This document shows positions 1 through 6,772 of a DNA stretch of 23,874 nucleotides, one piece after another. The stretch is from Microbacteriaceae bacterium UBA4731. Lineage in GTDB: Bacteria > Actinomycetota > Actinomycetes > Actinomycetales > Microbacteriaceae. A program made the translations under genes and the position numbers. The stretch covers positions 1 through 23,874 of the forward strand of contig DHJB01000003.1 in NCBI GenBank assembly GCA_002404115.1, read 5' to 3'. Numbering within the stretch: position 1 is the first letter of the stretch; each line of letters starts with the position of its first letter. Below the pieces are notes generated by a model. It searched no databases and had not been told where the DNA came from. It saw nothing but the letters and a program-made list of their open reading frames with translations.

Positions 1-3
1 GGG

Positions 4-441
4 CTATGAGGGGGCGCGTCCGGATTGTAGGTGCTTGTGGATGTATTCGTAGAGGCCGTCGAAGAGTCGGTCTGTCACTGTCAGGGTTGCTTCGTCGGTG
101 TCGCTGGTGAGGGTCAGTCCGCGGATGAGGATGTCAAGGCCAGTCGCCGCGGGGGCGTCGAACTGGTCATCGCCCAGGTCGGCTTGGTGGACGATGTGGC
201 CGATCTCCTCTAGTGCGGGGTCGGACGTGAGGTCGAAGTGCTGCAGGATCGACTCAAACGAGCAACGTCCTTGGTGGTGGCTAAGCGGAATACCGCGCAT
301 GTCGAACGCGGTTGCCTCGGACGGCAGGTCGGCGGGGTCGTCAACGAAAATGAATGTGGCGTCGTGGTCGATGAAGCGGCGAATAAGCCATGCGCATGCT
401 GCCCGATCGACGTGGATTCGGGAGCGGGTCGCCCACTTCAC
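4..441 (-). CDS. ChrB C-terminal-domain protein (chromate resistance), separate cistron
   Basis: A 145-residue protein matching the C-terminal domain of ChrB, the chromate-resistance regulator/accessory protein. The family's opening pattern is visible: MKWATRSRIHVDRAACAWLI followed by RRFID, then HHQGRCSFESI and a HIVHQADLGDD segment rich in His and Asp. The start is a GTG at 439-441 overlapping the TGA of the upstream ChrB N-terminal gene by four bases (GTGA). No clear Shine-Dalgarno precedes it, so translation is probably coupled. In many bacteria this domain is fused to the ChrB N-terminal domain; here it is a separate gene. A paralogue lies at 2671-3132 and shares the opening pattern. The domain assignment is firm; the exact biochemical role is not known from sequence. 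Confidence 0.85.
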   Translation of the reverse strand: MKWATRSRIHVDRAACAWLIRRFIDHDATFIFVDDPADLPSEATAFDMRGIPLSHHQGRCSFESILQHFDLTSDPALEEIGHIVHQADLGDDQFDAPAATGLDILIRGLTLTSDTDEATLTVTDRLFDGLYEYIHKHLQSGRAPS

Positions 442-917
442 CGCTGCGCCATGGAGGTTGGCTCCGTCGCAAGTTCATCTACCGCGTGCCAGGCCGCATT
501 GCGTTGCGGTGGGGGGAAGAAGTCCCGGGCGTCGATGCGGTGTAGTTCGCGGCGCAGACGGGCGACGACTCTTCGGCGGGTCGGCGGGTCGGAGTCGCGC
601 ATTGCTGCCGCCTCATTCAATACCGTGTCGTACTCGGCCGCGGTCGCGGCGGTCATCCGCTCGACTAGCGCGACCCTGCCGGCAGTGTCGGCAGGTTGGC
701 CGAGCCAGACCATTGCCTCGCCGTGGTGTTCGAGGACCTCCTCGGCAATCCACTCAAGTGCTTCACGGGTGCGGGCGTCGGCGGGCAGCGCGACAAGCCC
801 ATCGGCGAGTTGCGCGACGCCGAGTCGATTGAGCTTGCGCCATACCGCCGAGCGTGGCGTTGAGGGCAAGCGGGGGAGGCGGTAGGACAGCAGCACCCAC
901 TGATCATCCCGGGCCAT
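438..917 (-). CDS. chrB: ChrB N-terminal-domain protein (chromate-responsive regulator half)
   Basis: The protein carries the ChrB N-terminal signature: WVLLSYRLPRLPSTPRSAVW followed by RKLNRLG and a LADGLVALP segment. In Ochrobactrum-type chromate operons full-length ChrB acts as a chromate-sensing regulator, so this half may be the DNA-binding part. I chose the ATG at 915-917 because CGAGGTGACGAGG lies directly before it and a TATGCT -10-like hexamer lies at about 939-944. An in-frame ATG at 945-947 would add ten residues but has no ribosome binding site and abuts the palindromic operators. The gene overlaps the ChrB C-terminal cistron by four bases. The split chrB is the same arrangement I recall from the chromate cluster of Arthrobacter sp. 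FB24. Confidence 0.85.
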   Translation of the reverse strand: MARDDQWVLLSYRLPRLPSTPRSAVWRKLNRLGVAQLADGLVALPADARTREALEWIAEEVLEHHGEAMVWLGQPADTAGRVALVERMTAATAAEYDTVLNEAAAMRDSDPPTRRRVVARLRRELHRIDARDFFPPPQRNAAWHAVDELATEPTSMAQR

Positions 918-950
918 CCTCGTCACCTCGTCACTAAGCATACCCATTGC

Positions 951-986
951 TGCAACCGCTGTTGCTTTTCTGCAACCGCGGTTGCA
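951..986. promoter_or_regulatory. Tandem palindromic operator between chrB and the MFS operon
   Basis: TGCAACCGCGGTTGCA at 971-986 is a perfect 16-bp palindrome. TGCAACCGCTGTTGCT at 951-966 is the same site with two mismatches. The copies start exactly 20 bp apart, about two helical turns, so two dimers would sit on the same face of the DNA. They cover the promoter of the rightward operon and lie next to the leftward chrB start. A site bound by ChrB itself is the simplest inference; no other regulator gene is in this region. Confidence 0.75.
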
Positions 987-990
987 TGAT
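962..990 (+). promoter_or_regulatory. Sigma-70-like promoter for the MFS operon
   Basis: TTGCTT at 962-967 and CATGAT at 985-990 are separated by 17 bp, the ideal spacing. The perfect palindrome fills most of the spacer and touches the -10, so binding there would block polymerase. Transcription would begin near 996-997. Confidence 0.5.
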
Positions 991-996
991 CGAGGT

Positions 997-1068
997 ATGA
1001 AGTCGCGACACGCCGAGTTGCCAGGCGGTACCCAGGGCGGCAGCGATGCCTCGCTAGCCAGATGTTGA
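997..1068 (+). other. Possible 23-codon leader ORF overlapping the MFS start
   Basis: An ATG at 997-999 lies where transcription from the 962-990 promoter should begin, so it could be translated leaderless. It encodes MKSRHAELPGG... and ends in TGA at 1066-1068, four bases past the MFS ATG (1062-1064). The overlap could couple the two, which would explain the missing ribosome binding site of the MFS gene. There is no homology support. Confidence 0.3.
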
Positions 1069-2327
1069 CCTGGTTGCGCTGGGGCCTGAGCCGGGATGCG
1101 ACATTACTGATCGCTGGGCAGGGGTTAAGAGCGGCTGGGTACGGGTTCACCGCGGTCATTCTCGGGGTGCTCCTAGCCGATCGCGGCTACACCCCGTTGC
1201 AAGCAGGCGTTGTGCTCACGGCGTTGATCGCCGGAACTGCCGTGGCGAGCTTGGTTGCTGCCCGGTTGGCGGACCGGGTTGGACTACGGCGAAGCTATGG
1301 GTGGTTCTTTCTTGCAATGGCCGCCGCTGGGGCGATTGTGGCGATCGGCGCCCCTTTCTGGGTGCTGCTGGTGATCGCCCTGACCGGCACCCTGTCAACG
1401 GATGTCGTGGACAACGGGCCTGCCGCGACGCTGGAGCAGGTGATGCTGGCCGCCGAGGACGCCGGGACCGCGATTGTGTATGGTCGGTACAACGCGGTGG
1501 GCGCAGCAGCGGGGGCACTCGGAGCACTCGCCGCCGCTCTTCCGGGCCTCGGCCAGCATGGCGATTCCGGGATCCCCGCCTGGTTGTTCGCCGTCCTCAT
1601 CCCAATCGGGCTGACCGGCGCGCTGCTGGCGTGGCGACTGTCGCCAGCGGTCGAGACGACCTCAGCCGGCGCTCTTCCTGGCCTTATCCAAACAGTTCGA
1701 GCGAGTTCCCGGCTCGGCCCGTCGCGGCCTGTGGTGCGGCAGTTGGCCACATTGTTCGCGGTCGACGCCGCCGGAGGAGGTTTGGTCACGACCGGGTTCC
1801 TGGCCTACTTCTTCAGCCAACGCTACGGAGTGTCTATCGCCGCGCTCGGGTGGCTGTTCTTCAGCGTTTCGATCGTGCAAGCCGTCTCCGTCATGCTCGC
1901 GCCCCGGCTGGCTCGCCGCTTTGGGCTGATTGCGACAATGGTCGGCACTCACCTCCCGAGCAACCTGCTCCTGATCGCAGTCGCGTTCGCACCAAACTTT
2001 CCCATCGCTGCCGCATTGATGCTCGCCCGCACGACCTTGTCCCAAATGGATGTGCCCACCCGTCAAGCCCTGGTCATGACCGTCGTTACTCCCGGCGAGC
2101 GGACGACCGCTGCCGCCGTCACGAACGCCTCGCGCTATGTCGTTCGACCAATTGGCCCGCTGGTAGCCGGCGCAGTGCAGCAGCTTGCGCTGGGGGCACC
2201 ACTGGTTCTGGCCGGGTTAATCAAAGCCGGCTACGACCTCGCCCTATGGCACTGGGCCCACCACCTCCCTCGCCTGAGCGTCGAACCAGACACGACCCAC
2301 AACGACCCGGCAACGGAGGAATCATGA
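1062..2327 (+). CDS. MFS permease of the chromate-type cluster (ChrK-like)
   Basis: A 421-residue inner-membrane protein with the alternating hydrophobic segments of a 12-helix major facilitator. A motif-A-like loop (ARLADRVGLRRSYG) lies between helices 2 and 3 at about residues 67-80. Other conserved-looking stretches are DVVDNGPAATLEQ (about 114-126) and MDVPTRQALVM (about 328-338). It is the first full gene of an operon with three more genes, and its TGA overlaps the next ATG (ATGA, 2324-2327). The ATG at 1062 has no good Shine-Dalgarno; a 23-codon ORF at 997-1068 overlaps it and could couple translation. An MFS permease also accompanies split chrB in Arthrobacter FB24 (chrK, from memory). 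The substrate cannot be read from sequence: chromate, a chromate-related anion or a metabolite are all possible. Confidence 0.8.
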   Translation: MLTWLRWGLSRDATLLIAGQGLRAAGYGFTAVILGVLLADRGYTPLQAGVVLTALIAGTAVASLVAARLADRVGLRRSYGWFFLAMAAAGAIVAIGAPFWVLLVIALTGTLSTDVVDNGPAATLEQVMLAAEDAGTAIVYGRYNAVGAAAGALGALAAALPGLGQHGDSGIPAWLFAVLIPIGLTGALLAWRLSPAVETTSAGALPGLIQTVRASSRLGPSRPVVRQLATLFAVDAAGGGLVTTGFLAYFFSQRYGVSIAALGWLFFSVSIVQAVSVMLAPRLARRFGLIATMVGTHLPSNLLLIAVAFAPNFPIAAALMLARTTLSQMDVPTRQALVMTVVTPGERTTAAAVTNASRYVVRPIGPLVAGAVQQLALGAPLVLAGLIKAGYDLALWHWAHHLPRLSVEPDTTHNDPATEES

Positions 2328-2674
2328 TCGTCTGCCTGCGAACAGTGCTAGTTCCACCCGAATGGCGCGACCGCTATCTGGCTTGGATTGACGCCGGCCG
2401 CCCGGTCCGCCAGCAACACGGCCTCCTTGCCGAGCTGGTTTGCGAACCCTCGGCAGGTTCCGGGGAGACAGTGGTGATCACCATCTGGCCCAGCCACCAG
2501 GTCTTCGACGCATGGATCGCTACCCCGCACAGAGAATCGTTGACCGCCAGCGAAGTCCATCAGGCCGTCAGCTACCGGCCGATCACCCGCTACGACGTGC
2601 CCGGCGGCTACCTGAACCTGCCCGGCCTTACCATCCATGACCCCAACCCGCCACAACCGAAGGAGACATCATGA
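2324..2674 (+). CDS. Small ABM-like (dimeric alpha/beta barrel) protein of the chromate-type operon
   Basis: A 116-residue soluble protein. It opens MIVCLRTVLVPPEWRDRYLA, and its TVVITIWPSHQVFDAW segment near residues 50-65 looks like the beta strand and helix of antibiotic-biosynthesis-monooxygenase (ABM) folds. GGAGGA at 2315-2320 is a strong ribosome binding site four bases before the ATG at 2324. Both ends overlap neighbours by four bases (ATGA with the MFS gene, ATGA with the ChrB C-terminal gene), so it is a true operon member. The fold is a moderate-confidence call, and the function (perhaps redox handling under chromate stress) is inference from context only. Confidence 0.7.
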   Translation: MIVCLRTVLVPPEWRDRYLAWIDAGRPVRQQHGLLAELVCEPSAGSGETVVITIWPSHQVFDAWIATPHRESLTASEVHQAVSYRPITRYDVPGGYLNLPGLTIHDPNPPQPKETS

Positions 2675-3132
2675 AGTGGATCACCCGCGCCCGCCCGAAA
2701 ACCGACCGGATTGCCTGTCCCTGGCTGATCCGCCGGTTCATCGATCCCGACGCCGAAATCATCTACGTGCCCGCCGGTGAGGTGCTTACCGCAGCTGCCG
2801 AGCTCGGGGGCCACTCCTTCGACGCTCCGGGAGCTGAATTCACCCACCAGCCCGCAGCCGACGGAGCCGGCGAGTGGTGCACATTTGAATCCCTCATCGC
2901 CGCCCACGGCCTCGGCGGCGACCTTGTCCTGTCCCGCCTGGCCAAAATCGTCCACGCGGCCGACATCGCTACGGATGTGAACACCGACCCGGCCGGGCCG
3001 GGATTGCTGGCCATCGGTGTTGGCGGCCTGGACGTCGAGCCCGACGACCAGGTGCTGCTCAAACGCGGCATATTCGTCTACGACGCCCTCTACGCCTGGT
3101 GCGCCCGCCAGGTCACACCCAGTCCAGCATGA
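2671..3132 (+). CDS. Second ChrB C-terminal-domain protein
   Basis: A 153-residue protein of the ChrB C-terminal family. It opens MKWITRARPKTDRIACPWLI, then RRFIDPDAEIIYVP, with GEWCTFESLI and LAKIVHAADIATD later, matching the same blocks in the 4-441 gene. AAGGAG at 2660-2665 gives a good ribosome binding site. The gene overlaps its upstream neighbour (ATGA, 2671-2674) and its downstream neighbour (ATGA, 3129-3132). This copy has the two residues flanking the conserved Cys as A and P (ACPW), against A and A (ACAW) in the first copy. Two diverged single-domain copies on opposite strands around one operator suggest two separate roles, or an old duplication. Confidence 0.85.
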   Translation: MKWITRARPKTDRIACPWLIRRFIDPDAEIIYVPAGEVLTAAAELGGHSFDAPGAEFTHQPAADGAGEWCTFESLIAAHGLGGDLVLSRLAKIVHAADIATDVNTDPAGPGLLAIGVGGLDVEPDDQVLLKRGIFVYDALYAWCARQVTPSPA

Positions 3133-3512
3133 CCAGGGAACGCTTGGACGCCGACACCATTCGGGCCGACGCCGTCCACCAGGAGGCCACGCTGATGGCT
3201 GCGGCCGCGATCACTGCCCCCAAGTCCGGAGGCCAACTACTCCTGGCAGGCAAGGCGAACTTCATGGAGACCGTGATCGTCGAGGACGCCGCGACACGTG
3301 GTCAGCTCGCCGACTGGATGCGGGCGCGAGGCAAGAACCATGCCTGCCCTGACAGGCCAACACCCTCAAACAATTACACGAACAAGGGCTACAAGGAAAG
3401 TAATGGGGGGGACAGTTCCTGCTTTTTGGCGTGGCTGCAGGTGACAATATTGACTGCAATCAACGCCGATAGGGTTACTGCGACTCCAAGGAGTTGGCCG
3501 ATGCCCGGCTGA
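3129..3512 (+). pseudogene. Truncated DUF2148 (ferredoxin-like) gene
   Basis: The first about 68 residues match the N-terminal half of DUF2148 proteins: the core AVHQEATLMAAAAITAPKSG is the family's 'vA..M..AA.TAPK..G' motif, followed by a METVIVED strand and a QLADWMRARGK helix. DUF2148 proteins are usually about 170-190 residues and carry a Cys-rich Fe-S segment in the second half. Here homology stops near base 3338; the remaining about 57 codons are low-complexity and do not look like the family. The ATG overlaps the previous stop (ATGA), so this was once the fourth gene of the operon. A deletion or insertion after about 3338 explains the truncation. Translation could still produce the 127-residue chimera. 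Confidence 0.65.
3339..3504. other. Scarred junction between island and chromosome
   Basis: This stretch follows the break in the DUF2148 gene and precedes the methyltransferase remnant. Part of it is clearly AT-richer than its surroundings (about 3360-3475, with CAAACAATTACACG and GACAATATTGAC). It has a run of seven G at about 3405-3411 next to ACAGTTCC, which could be an insertion-sequence end. No transposase or target duplication is visible, so only 'recombination scar' can be supported. Confidence 0.4.
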
Positions 3513-3671
3513 TTCCCACGAATGTCACGGCGACCGGATGGATATCGACGCCGAGCACGGACTCAGTTACCCGAGGTACCACCTCGCCGTTCTCAAGTCC
3601 AGCGCTCTCCCCAGCAACGAGGAATGCGCGCACGGCATGGATAGGAATGTTCCCGAGCCACAGGAGGGGTC
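3505..3671 (-). pseudogene. Remnant of an N6-adenine DNA methyltransferase (motif I region)
   Basis: Read leftward from 3671 the sequence encodes DPSCGSGTFL, the AdoMet-binding motif I of N6-adenine methyltransferases of restriction or defence systems. From 3639 a second frame continues HAVRAFL, AGLENGEVV and VTESVLGVDIHPVAV, exactly the spacing and content that follow motif I in this family. Two bases (3640-3641) lie between the two in-frame pieces where a full codon is expected, so one base was lost. Homology fades after about 3515, and the frame ends in a TAA soon after. No complete reading frame exists and no NPP(Y/F) motif is present. It is a dead fragment, probably left by a lost restriction-modification or phage-defence gene. 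Confidence 0.6.
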
Positions 3672-3673
3672 AG

Positions 3674-4354
3674 CTAGCGGGCGATCTTGAAGTTGAACAT
3701 CCCGGTTCCCAGCGTGCCCCACAGCCTGAGCCAGATCGGCATGAGCATTTCGGCGCCGCGGGCGGTGGTGATGTCGCCGAGGTCGATCACATCCGTGTGG
3801 CCCATGCTGTCCAGCAGGGTCATCACCGTCGCCTTGGCCGTGTCGTCGTTGCCGGACACGAACGTCGAGTGATCTCCCCCGGCCACCTTGACCGGGTCGA
3901 CCATGACGGCGGCGGTCATGGTGTTCAGCGACTTGACGACCAGCGCCTCGGGGAAGGCGCGCTGGATCTGTTCGGCCAGCGAGTCGGTGTCCTTGACGAA
4001 CAGCGTCGGCGGCATGCCGTGGGAGAAGTCGAGCGCGTTGGCCACGTCCAGGAGCACCTTGCCGGCGAGGTTGTCCGCCCCGGCGAGGGTCAGGGCGTCG
4101 ATCGACGCGAAGCCGTTCGTCGCGTTCACGACAATCTCGCCGTGCGCGGCCGCCTCGGCGAAGCTGCCGAGGGCCACCTGGGGGTGCTCGGCCAGCCACG
4201 CGGAGAAAGCAGGGTTGCCCATCGCATCCTTCCCCTGGCGCTCCAGGGTGGGTGCCGGGGCGCGGGTGCCGACCATGACATCGTGGCCGAGCCCGTCCAG
4301 TCGGGCGGCCAGGGTGCGCCCGACGGTGCCGGTGCCGAGGATGGCAATCTTCAT
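3674..4354 (-). CDS. NADPH-dependent F420 reductase-like oxidoreductase
   Basis: A 226-residue Rossmann protein opening MKIAILGTGTVGRTLAARL, with the GxGxxG dinucleotide motif at residues 7-12. The following MVGTR matches the NADP phosphate-binding turn of F420H2:NADP oxidoreductase-like proteins. VVNATNG (about 75-81), VLLDVANALDFSHGMPP (about 100-116) and VVKSLNTM (about 139-146) are the other blocks of this family. It probably transfers hydride between NADP(H) and F420 or another cofactor; many family members have unproven substrates. It is complete and starts at an ATG preceded by GAAAGAAG. It is divergent from the GNAT gene with only 35 bp between them. Its stop codon lies at the edge of the methyltransferase remnant and marks the return to ordinary chromosome. 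Confidence 0.8.
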   Translation of the reverse strand: MKIAILGTGTVGRTLAARLDGLGHDVMVGTRAPAPTLERQGKDAMGNPAFSAWLAEHPQVALGSFAEAAAHGEIVVNATNGFASIDALTLAGADNLAGKVLLDVANALDFSHGMPPTLFVKDTDSLAEQIQRAFPEALVVKSLNTMTAAVMVDPVKVAGGDHSTFVSGNDDTAKATVMTLLDSMGHTDVIDLGDITTARGAEMLMPIWLRLWGTLGTGMFNFKIAR

Positions 4355-4389
4355 GGTGATCTTCTTTCGAGTCGGGTCCCGGTTCTACC

Positions 4390-4749
4390 ATGGGCATTAT
4401 GGCCGAGTTGAGCCCCGACGGCGCGATACCGCCGAACGCGGTGGTACGACTCGACGACGCCGGCTCACGGTACGTCATCGACGTCGACGGTCAGCCGGTC
4501 GGATTCAGCCGGTTCACGGACCGCGGCGAGCACCGGGTCTTCCTGCACACCGAGGTCGACCAGGGGCACTCCGGTCAGGGCCTGGCCGGAGTCCTGATCT
4601 CCGGCGCGCTCACGGATGTCCGCAGCCGGCACCTGCGCATCATCAGCCTGTGCCCGTTCGTCTCCGGGTACCTGCGACTCCACCACGACTTCGACGACAT
4701 CGTCGACCGGCCGACGCCGGCCCAGATTGCGGAGCTGACGGCTCCCTGA
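4390..4749 (+). CDS. Small GNAT-family N-acetyltransferase (COG2388/YjdJ type)
   Basis: A 119-residue protein with the minimal GNAT fold of the YjdJ group. GHSGQGLAGVLI (about residues 59-70) is the acetyl-CoA pyrophosphate loop, and SLCPFVSGYLRLH (about 86-98) is the family's characteristic CPFV..Y...H block. Full-length GNATs are longer; about 95-120 residues is normal for this group. Its substrate is unknown. An in-frame ATG three codons on (4399) is an equally good start, and neither has a clear Shine-Dalgarno. It converges with the HNH lipoprotein gene, with ten bases between the stops. Confidence 0.8.
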   Translation: MGIMAELSPDGAIPPNAVVRLDDAGSRYVIDVDGQPVGFSRFTDRGEHRVFLHTEVDQGHSGQGLAGVLISGALTDVRSRHLRIISLCPFVSGYLRLHHDFDDIVDRPTPAQIAELTAP

Positions 4750-4759
4750 ACGCGGGGCC

Positions 4760-5683
4760 TCAGGCGTTCCAGTGGTACCGGCCGTTCGCGTCGGCGCCCT
4801 TCTTGCCGCAGGTGTACTTCGTTCCGCTGGCGGCCGCGCCGATCGCGCCCTTCGGGGCGCAGTAGGAACCTGGGTGGATGGTTCCCGCAGGTGCCGCCGG
4901 CGGGGCGACCACGGGCGCCACCGGGTTCACCGGGTTCACCGGCACGACCGCGATCGTGCCGGTGCAGCTGCCGAGCACGCGCACCATGGCGGCACGTTCG
5001 GCCGGGGCAACCCAGAGGCGGTACTTCGCCTTCACCTGGATCTGGCTGGTCACATAGGCGCACCGGTACGACTTCTGCGGGGGCAGCCAGGTGGCCGCGT
5101 CGCCGGCACCCTTGGCCGAATTGGTGCGGCCGTCCACCGCGATCAGGTTCAGCGGGTCGTTGGCGAGAGCCTCGCGCTGCCCCTGCGACAGCTTCTGCGC
5201 GCCGGTCTCCCAGGCGGCCAGGAGCGCGACGCGGTGGTCGATCTGCACGAGGGTCGACGTCGTGTTGCCGCGCACGAAGTGGATGATCTTGCCGGTGTAC
5301 TTGTCGGCGAGCACGCCGGTGAGCACCTTGCACGGGCCGGCCGTGACCTCGCCGGTGAGGTCGCGGGCGAGGATGTCGTTGCGGGTGTCGCATCCGTTGT
5401 GGTCGACGTCGAGCCAGGCGGTGCCGAACTTCCTTGTGCGGTCGTAGCCGGTGCTCGGGGATTTGCCCTTGTTGGCGAGCGTGGCGAGCAGGGCCAGGGC
5501 CTGGGCGGCCGGGACGTTCGTCGGGGCCGCGGATGCGTGGACGGCGGCTGCCGGTGCGGCGGCTGGTGCCGGTGGAACAGCGGCCGGTGCGGCCGCCGCG
5601 ATCGGAGGGGCGGCAGCGGCGGCGGTGCCGCGCACGGCGCCGCTCGGCTGTCCGGAGCATCCGGCGAGCGCCAGCAGCAGCAC
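4760..5683 (-). CDS. Secreted HNH (DUF1524-like) nuclease lipoprotein
   Basis: The N-terminus has a lipobox, LLALAGC, followed by an Ala/Pro-rich linker. The nuclease domain contains AWLDVDHNGCDTRNDIL, then IDHRVALLAAWETGAQ with the HNH His, and NDPLNLIAVDGRTNSAKG, the usual DUF1524/GmrSD C-terminal pattern. A Pro/Val-rich linker (PVNPVNPVAP) leads to a small C-terminal module with paired Cys ending GRYHW, common on actinobacterial secreted proteins. It probably acts outside the membrane on extracellular DNA. From the ATG at 5683 the signal peptide has no positively charged n-region. The same open frame upstream reads HKRRSSTRIRAGLAAV, an ideal n-region, but has no ATG, GTG or TTG there apart from a GTG at 5686. 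An ATC at 5735-5737 lies five bases after GGGGGAG and may be the real start or a mutated ATG. Confidence 0.75.
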   Translation of the reverse strand: MLLLALAGCSGQPSGAVRGTAAAAAPPIAAAAPAAVPPAPAAAPAAAVHASAAPTNVPAAQALALLATLANKGKSPSTGYDRTRKFGTAWLDVDHNGCDTRNDILARDLTGEVTAGPCKVLTGVLADKYTGKIIHFVRGNTTSTLVQIDHRVALLAAWETGAQKLSQGQREALANDPLNLIAVDGRTNSAKGAGDAATWLPPQKSYRCAYVTSQIQVKAKYRLWVAPAERAAMVRVLGSCTGTIAVVPVNPVNPVAPVVAPPAAPAGTIHPGSYCAPKGAIGAAASGTKYTCGKKGADANGRYHWNA

Positions 5684-5848
5684 GGCGGCCAGGCCGGCCC
5701 TGATCCGCGTGGACGACCGGCGCTTGTGACTGGTGATGAGTGCTCCCCCGCGCCGGCGACAGCTTCCACGCCGGATCGGCGTCGAACGGGGGCACGGTGC
5801 ACCTCACAACGTACAGGCCGCCGGCATCCGCGACGCGACCGCCACGGA

Positions 5849-6673
5849 TCAGGCCAGCGCGCGCTCGAGCACGTCGACGTACCCGTCAGGGTCGAACAGC
5901 GCGGCGGCGTGCCCCATCAGCCCGAGGCTGAGCACCTCGACGGGCCGGCCGAAAAGCCTCTCGTAGCGGTGAACATCCTTCTTCCCCTGCGTCGGATCGT
6001 TTTCGGCGCTGAGCACGGAGACCCGGCCGGGCCAGGCGGCGAAGGCGGCGGGAGCCACGCTGCGCTTCCGGATCAAGTCGGCGGCGACGGCGAAGTGCGA
6101 CACCACGTCGGCACGAGTCAGCTCGTCCTGCACGACAACGGTGATGGCGCGCGCCCAGTCATCATGCGTGGCGCCCGGCAGCGTGATGGCCTTCAACACA
6201 CCGCCGACCAGGAGCTTCTTGGCCGTCTTCTCAGGCAGCAGGCGCGCCAGGGCGATCAGCGCGTGCTCGGCTGGCAGCCAGGCCCTGCCGGAGTCTGCGG
6301 GGCCGGAACTGGACAGGATGAGCCGGTCGACGTCCTCTGGCCGGTGCGCGAGGTACGCCTGCGCGAGCAGCCCGCCGTAGGACTGGCCGCAGAGGGCGAA
6401 GGATGCGATCCCCTCGGCGAGCAGGATGGCGTCGAAGGCGACGATGAACTCGTCGATCGTCTGCACGGGCGGGAAGTCGGGTGCGATGACGGTGTGGTGG
6501 GCGGCGAGCCGTTCCAGGAAGGCGAAGCCGAGCGCGCCCCGGCGCAGGCCCCCGGTCAGCCAGAAGATGGGCGGCCCAACGCCCAGGCGGTAGTAACGCC
6601 ACACGGTGCGCTCGACGACGACGTCCCGGCCGAATCGGGCCGAGAAACGCCCCACCTCCTCGAGCACCGTCAT
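5849..6673 (-). CDS. Alpha/beta-fold hydrolase
   Basis: A 274-residue alpha/beta hydrolase. The nucleophile elbow is CGQSYGG (GxSxGG) in FALCGQSYGGLLAQAYL, the acid is probably the Asp of LSAENDPTQG, and the His lies in GLMGHAAALF, giving a complete Ser-Asp-His triad in the usual order. The oxyanion-side loop (FWLTGG) occurs earlier. No signal peptide is visible, so it is cytoplasmic. I chose the ATG at 6671-6673, which has GGAGGG about eight bases upstream; an ATG at 6703 would add ten residues without a ribosome binding site. It is divergent from the acyltransferase gene, sharing about 100 bp of promoter DNA. The substrate cannot be inferred; esters, lactones or haloalkanes are all possible for this fold. 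Confidence 0.8.
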   Translation of the reverse strand: MTVLEEVGRFSARFGRDVVVERTVWRYYRLGVGPPIFWLTGGLRRGALGFAFLERLAAHHTVIAPDFPPVQTIDEFIVAFDAILLAEGIASFALCGQSYGGLLAQAYLAHRPEDVDRLILSSSGPADSGRAWLPAEHALIALARLLPEKTAKKLLVGGVLKAITLPGATHDDWARAITVVVQDELTRADVVSHFAVAADLIRKRSVAPAAFAAWPGRVSVLSAENDPTQGKKDVHRYERLFGRPVEVLSLGLMGHAAALFDPDGYVDVLERALA

Positions 6674-6772
6674 CGACCTGCCCTCCGCTCCCTCACTGCG
6701 CATCTTCTACGTGGAAGTATGCACCCGCCGGTCGATCCGAATACGTGCCACACTGGGCACCGGCGGTGAGAG

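Noticed and set aside
1301..2323. Upstream extension of the ABM-like frame inside the MFS gene
   Set aside because: It is Arg-rich shadow sequence. The real start is the ATG at 2324 with GGAGGA before it.
3400..3420. GGGGGGGACAGTTCC as an insertion-sequence end
   Set aside because: No partner inverted repeat, target duplication or transposase could be found, so no element can be named.
4772..6769. A 665-codon open frame on the plus strand
   Set aside because: It lies antisense to the HNH lipoprotein and the alpha/beta hydrolase, both of which have clear motifs. The product is Gly/Arg-rich with no domain, as expected from GC-rich shadow frames.
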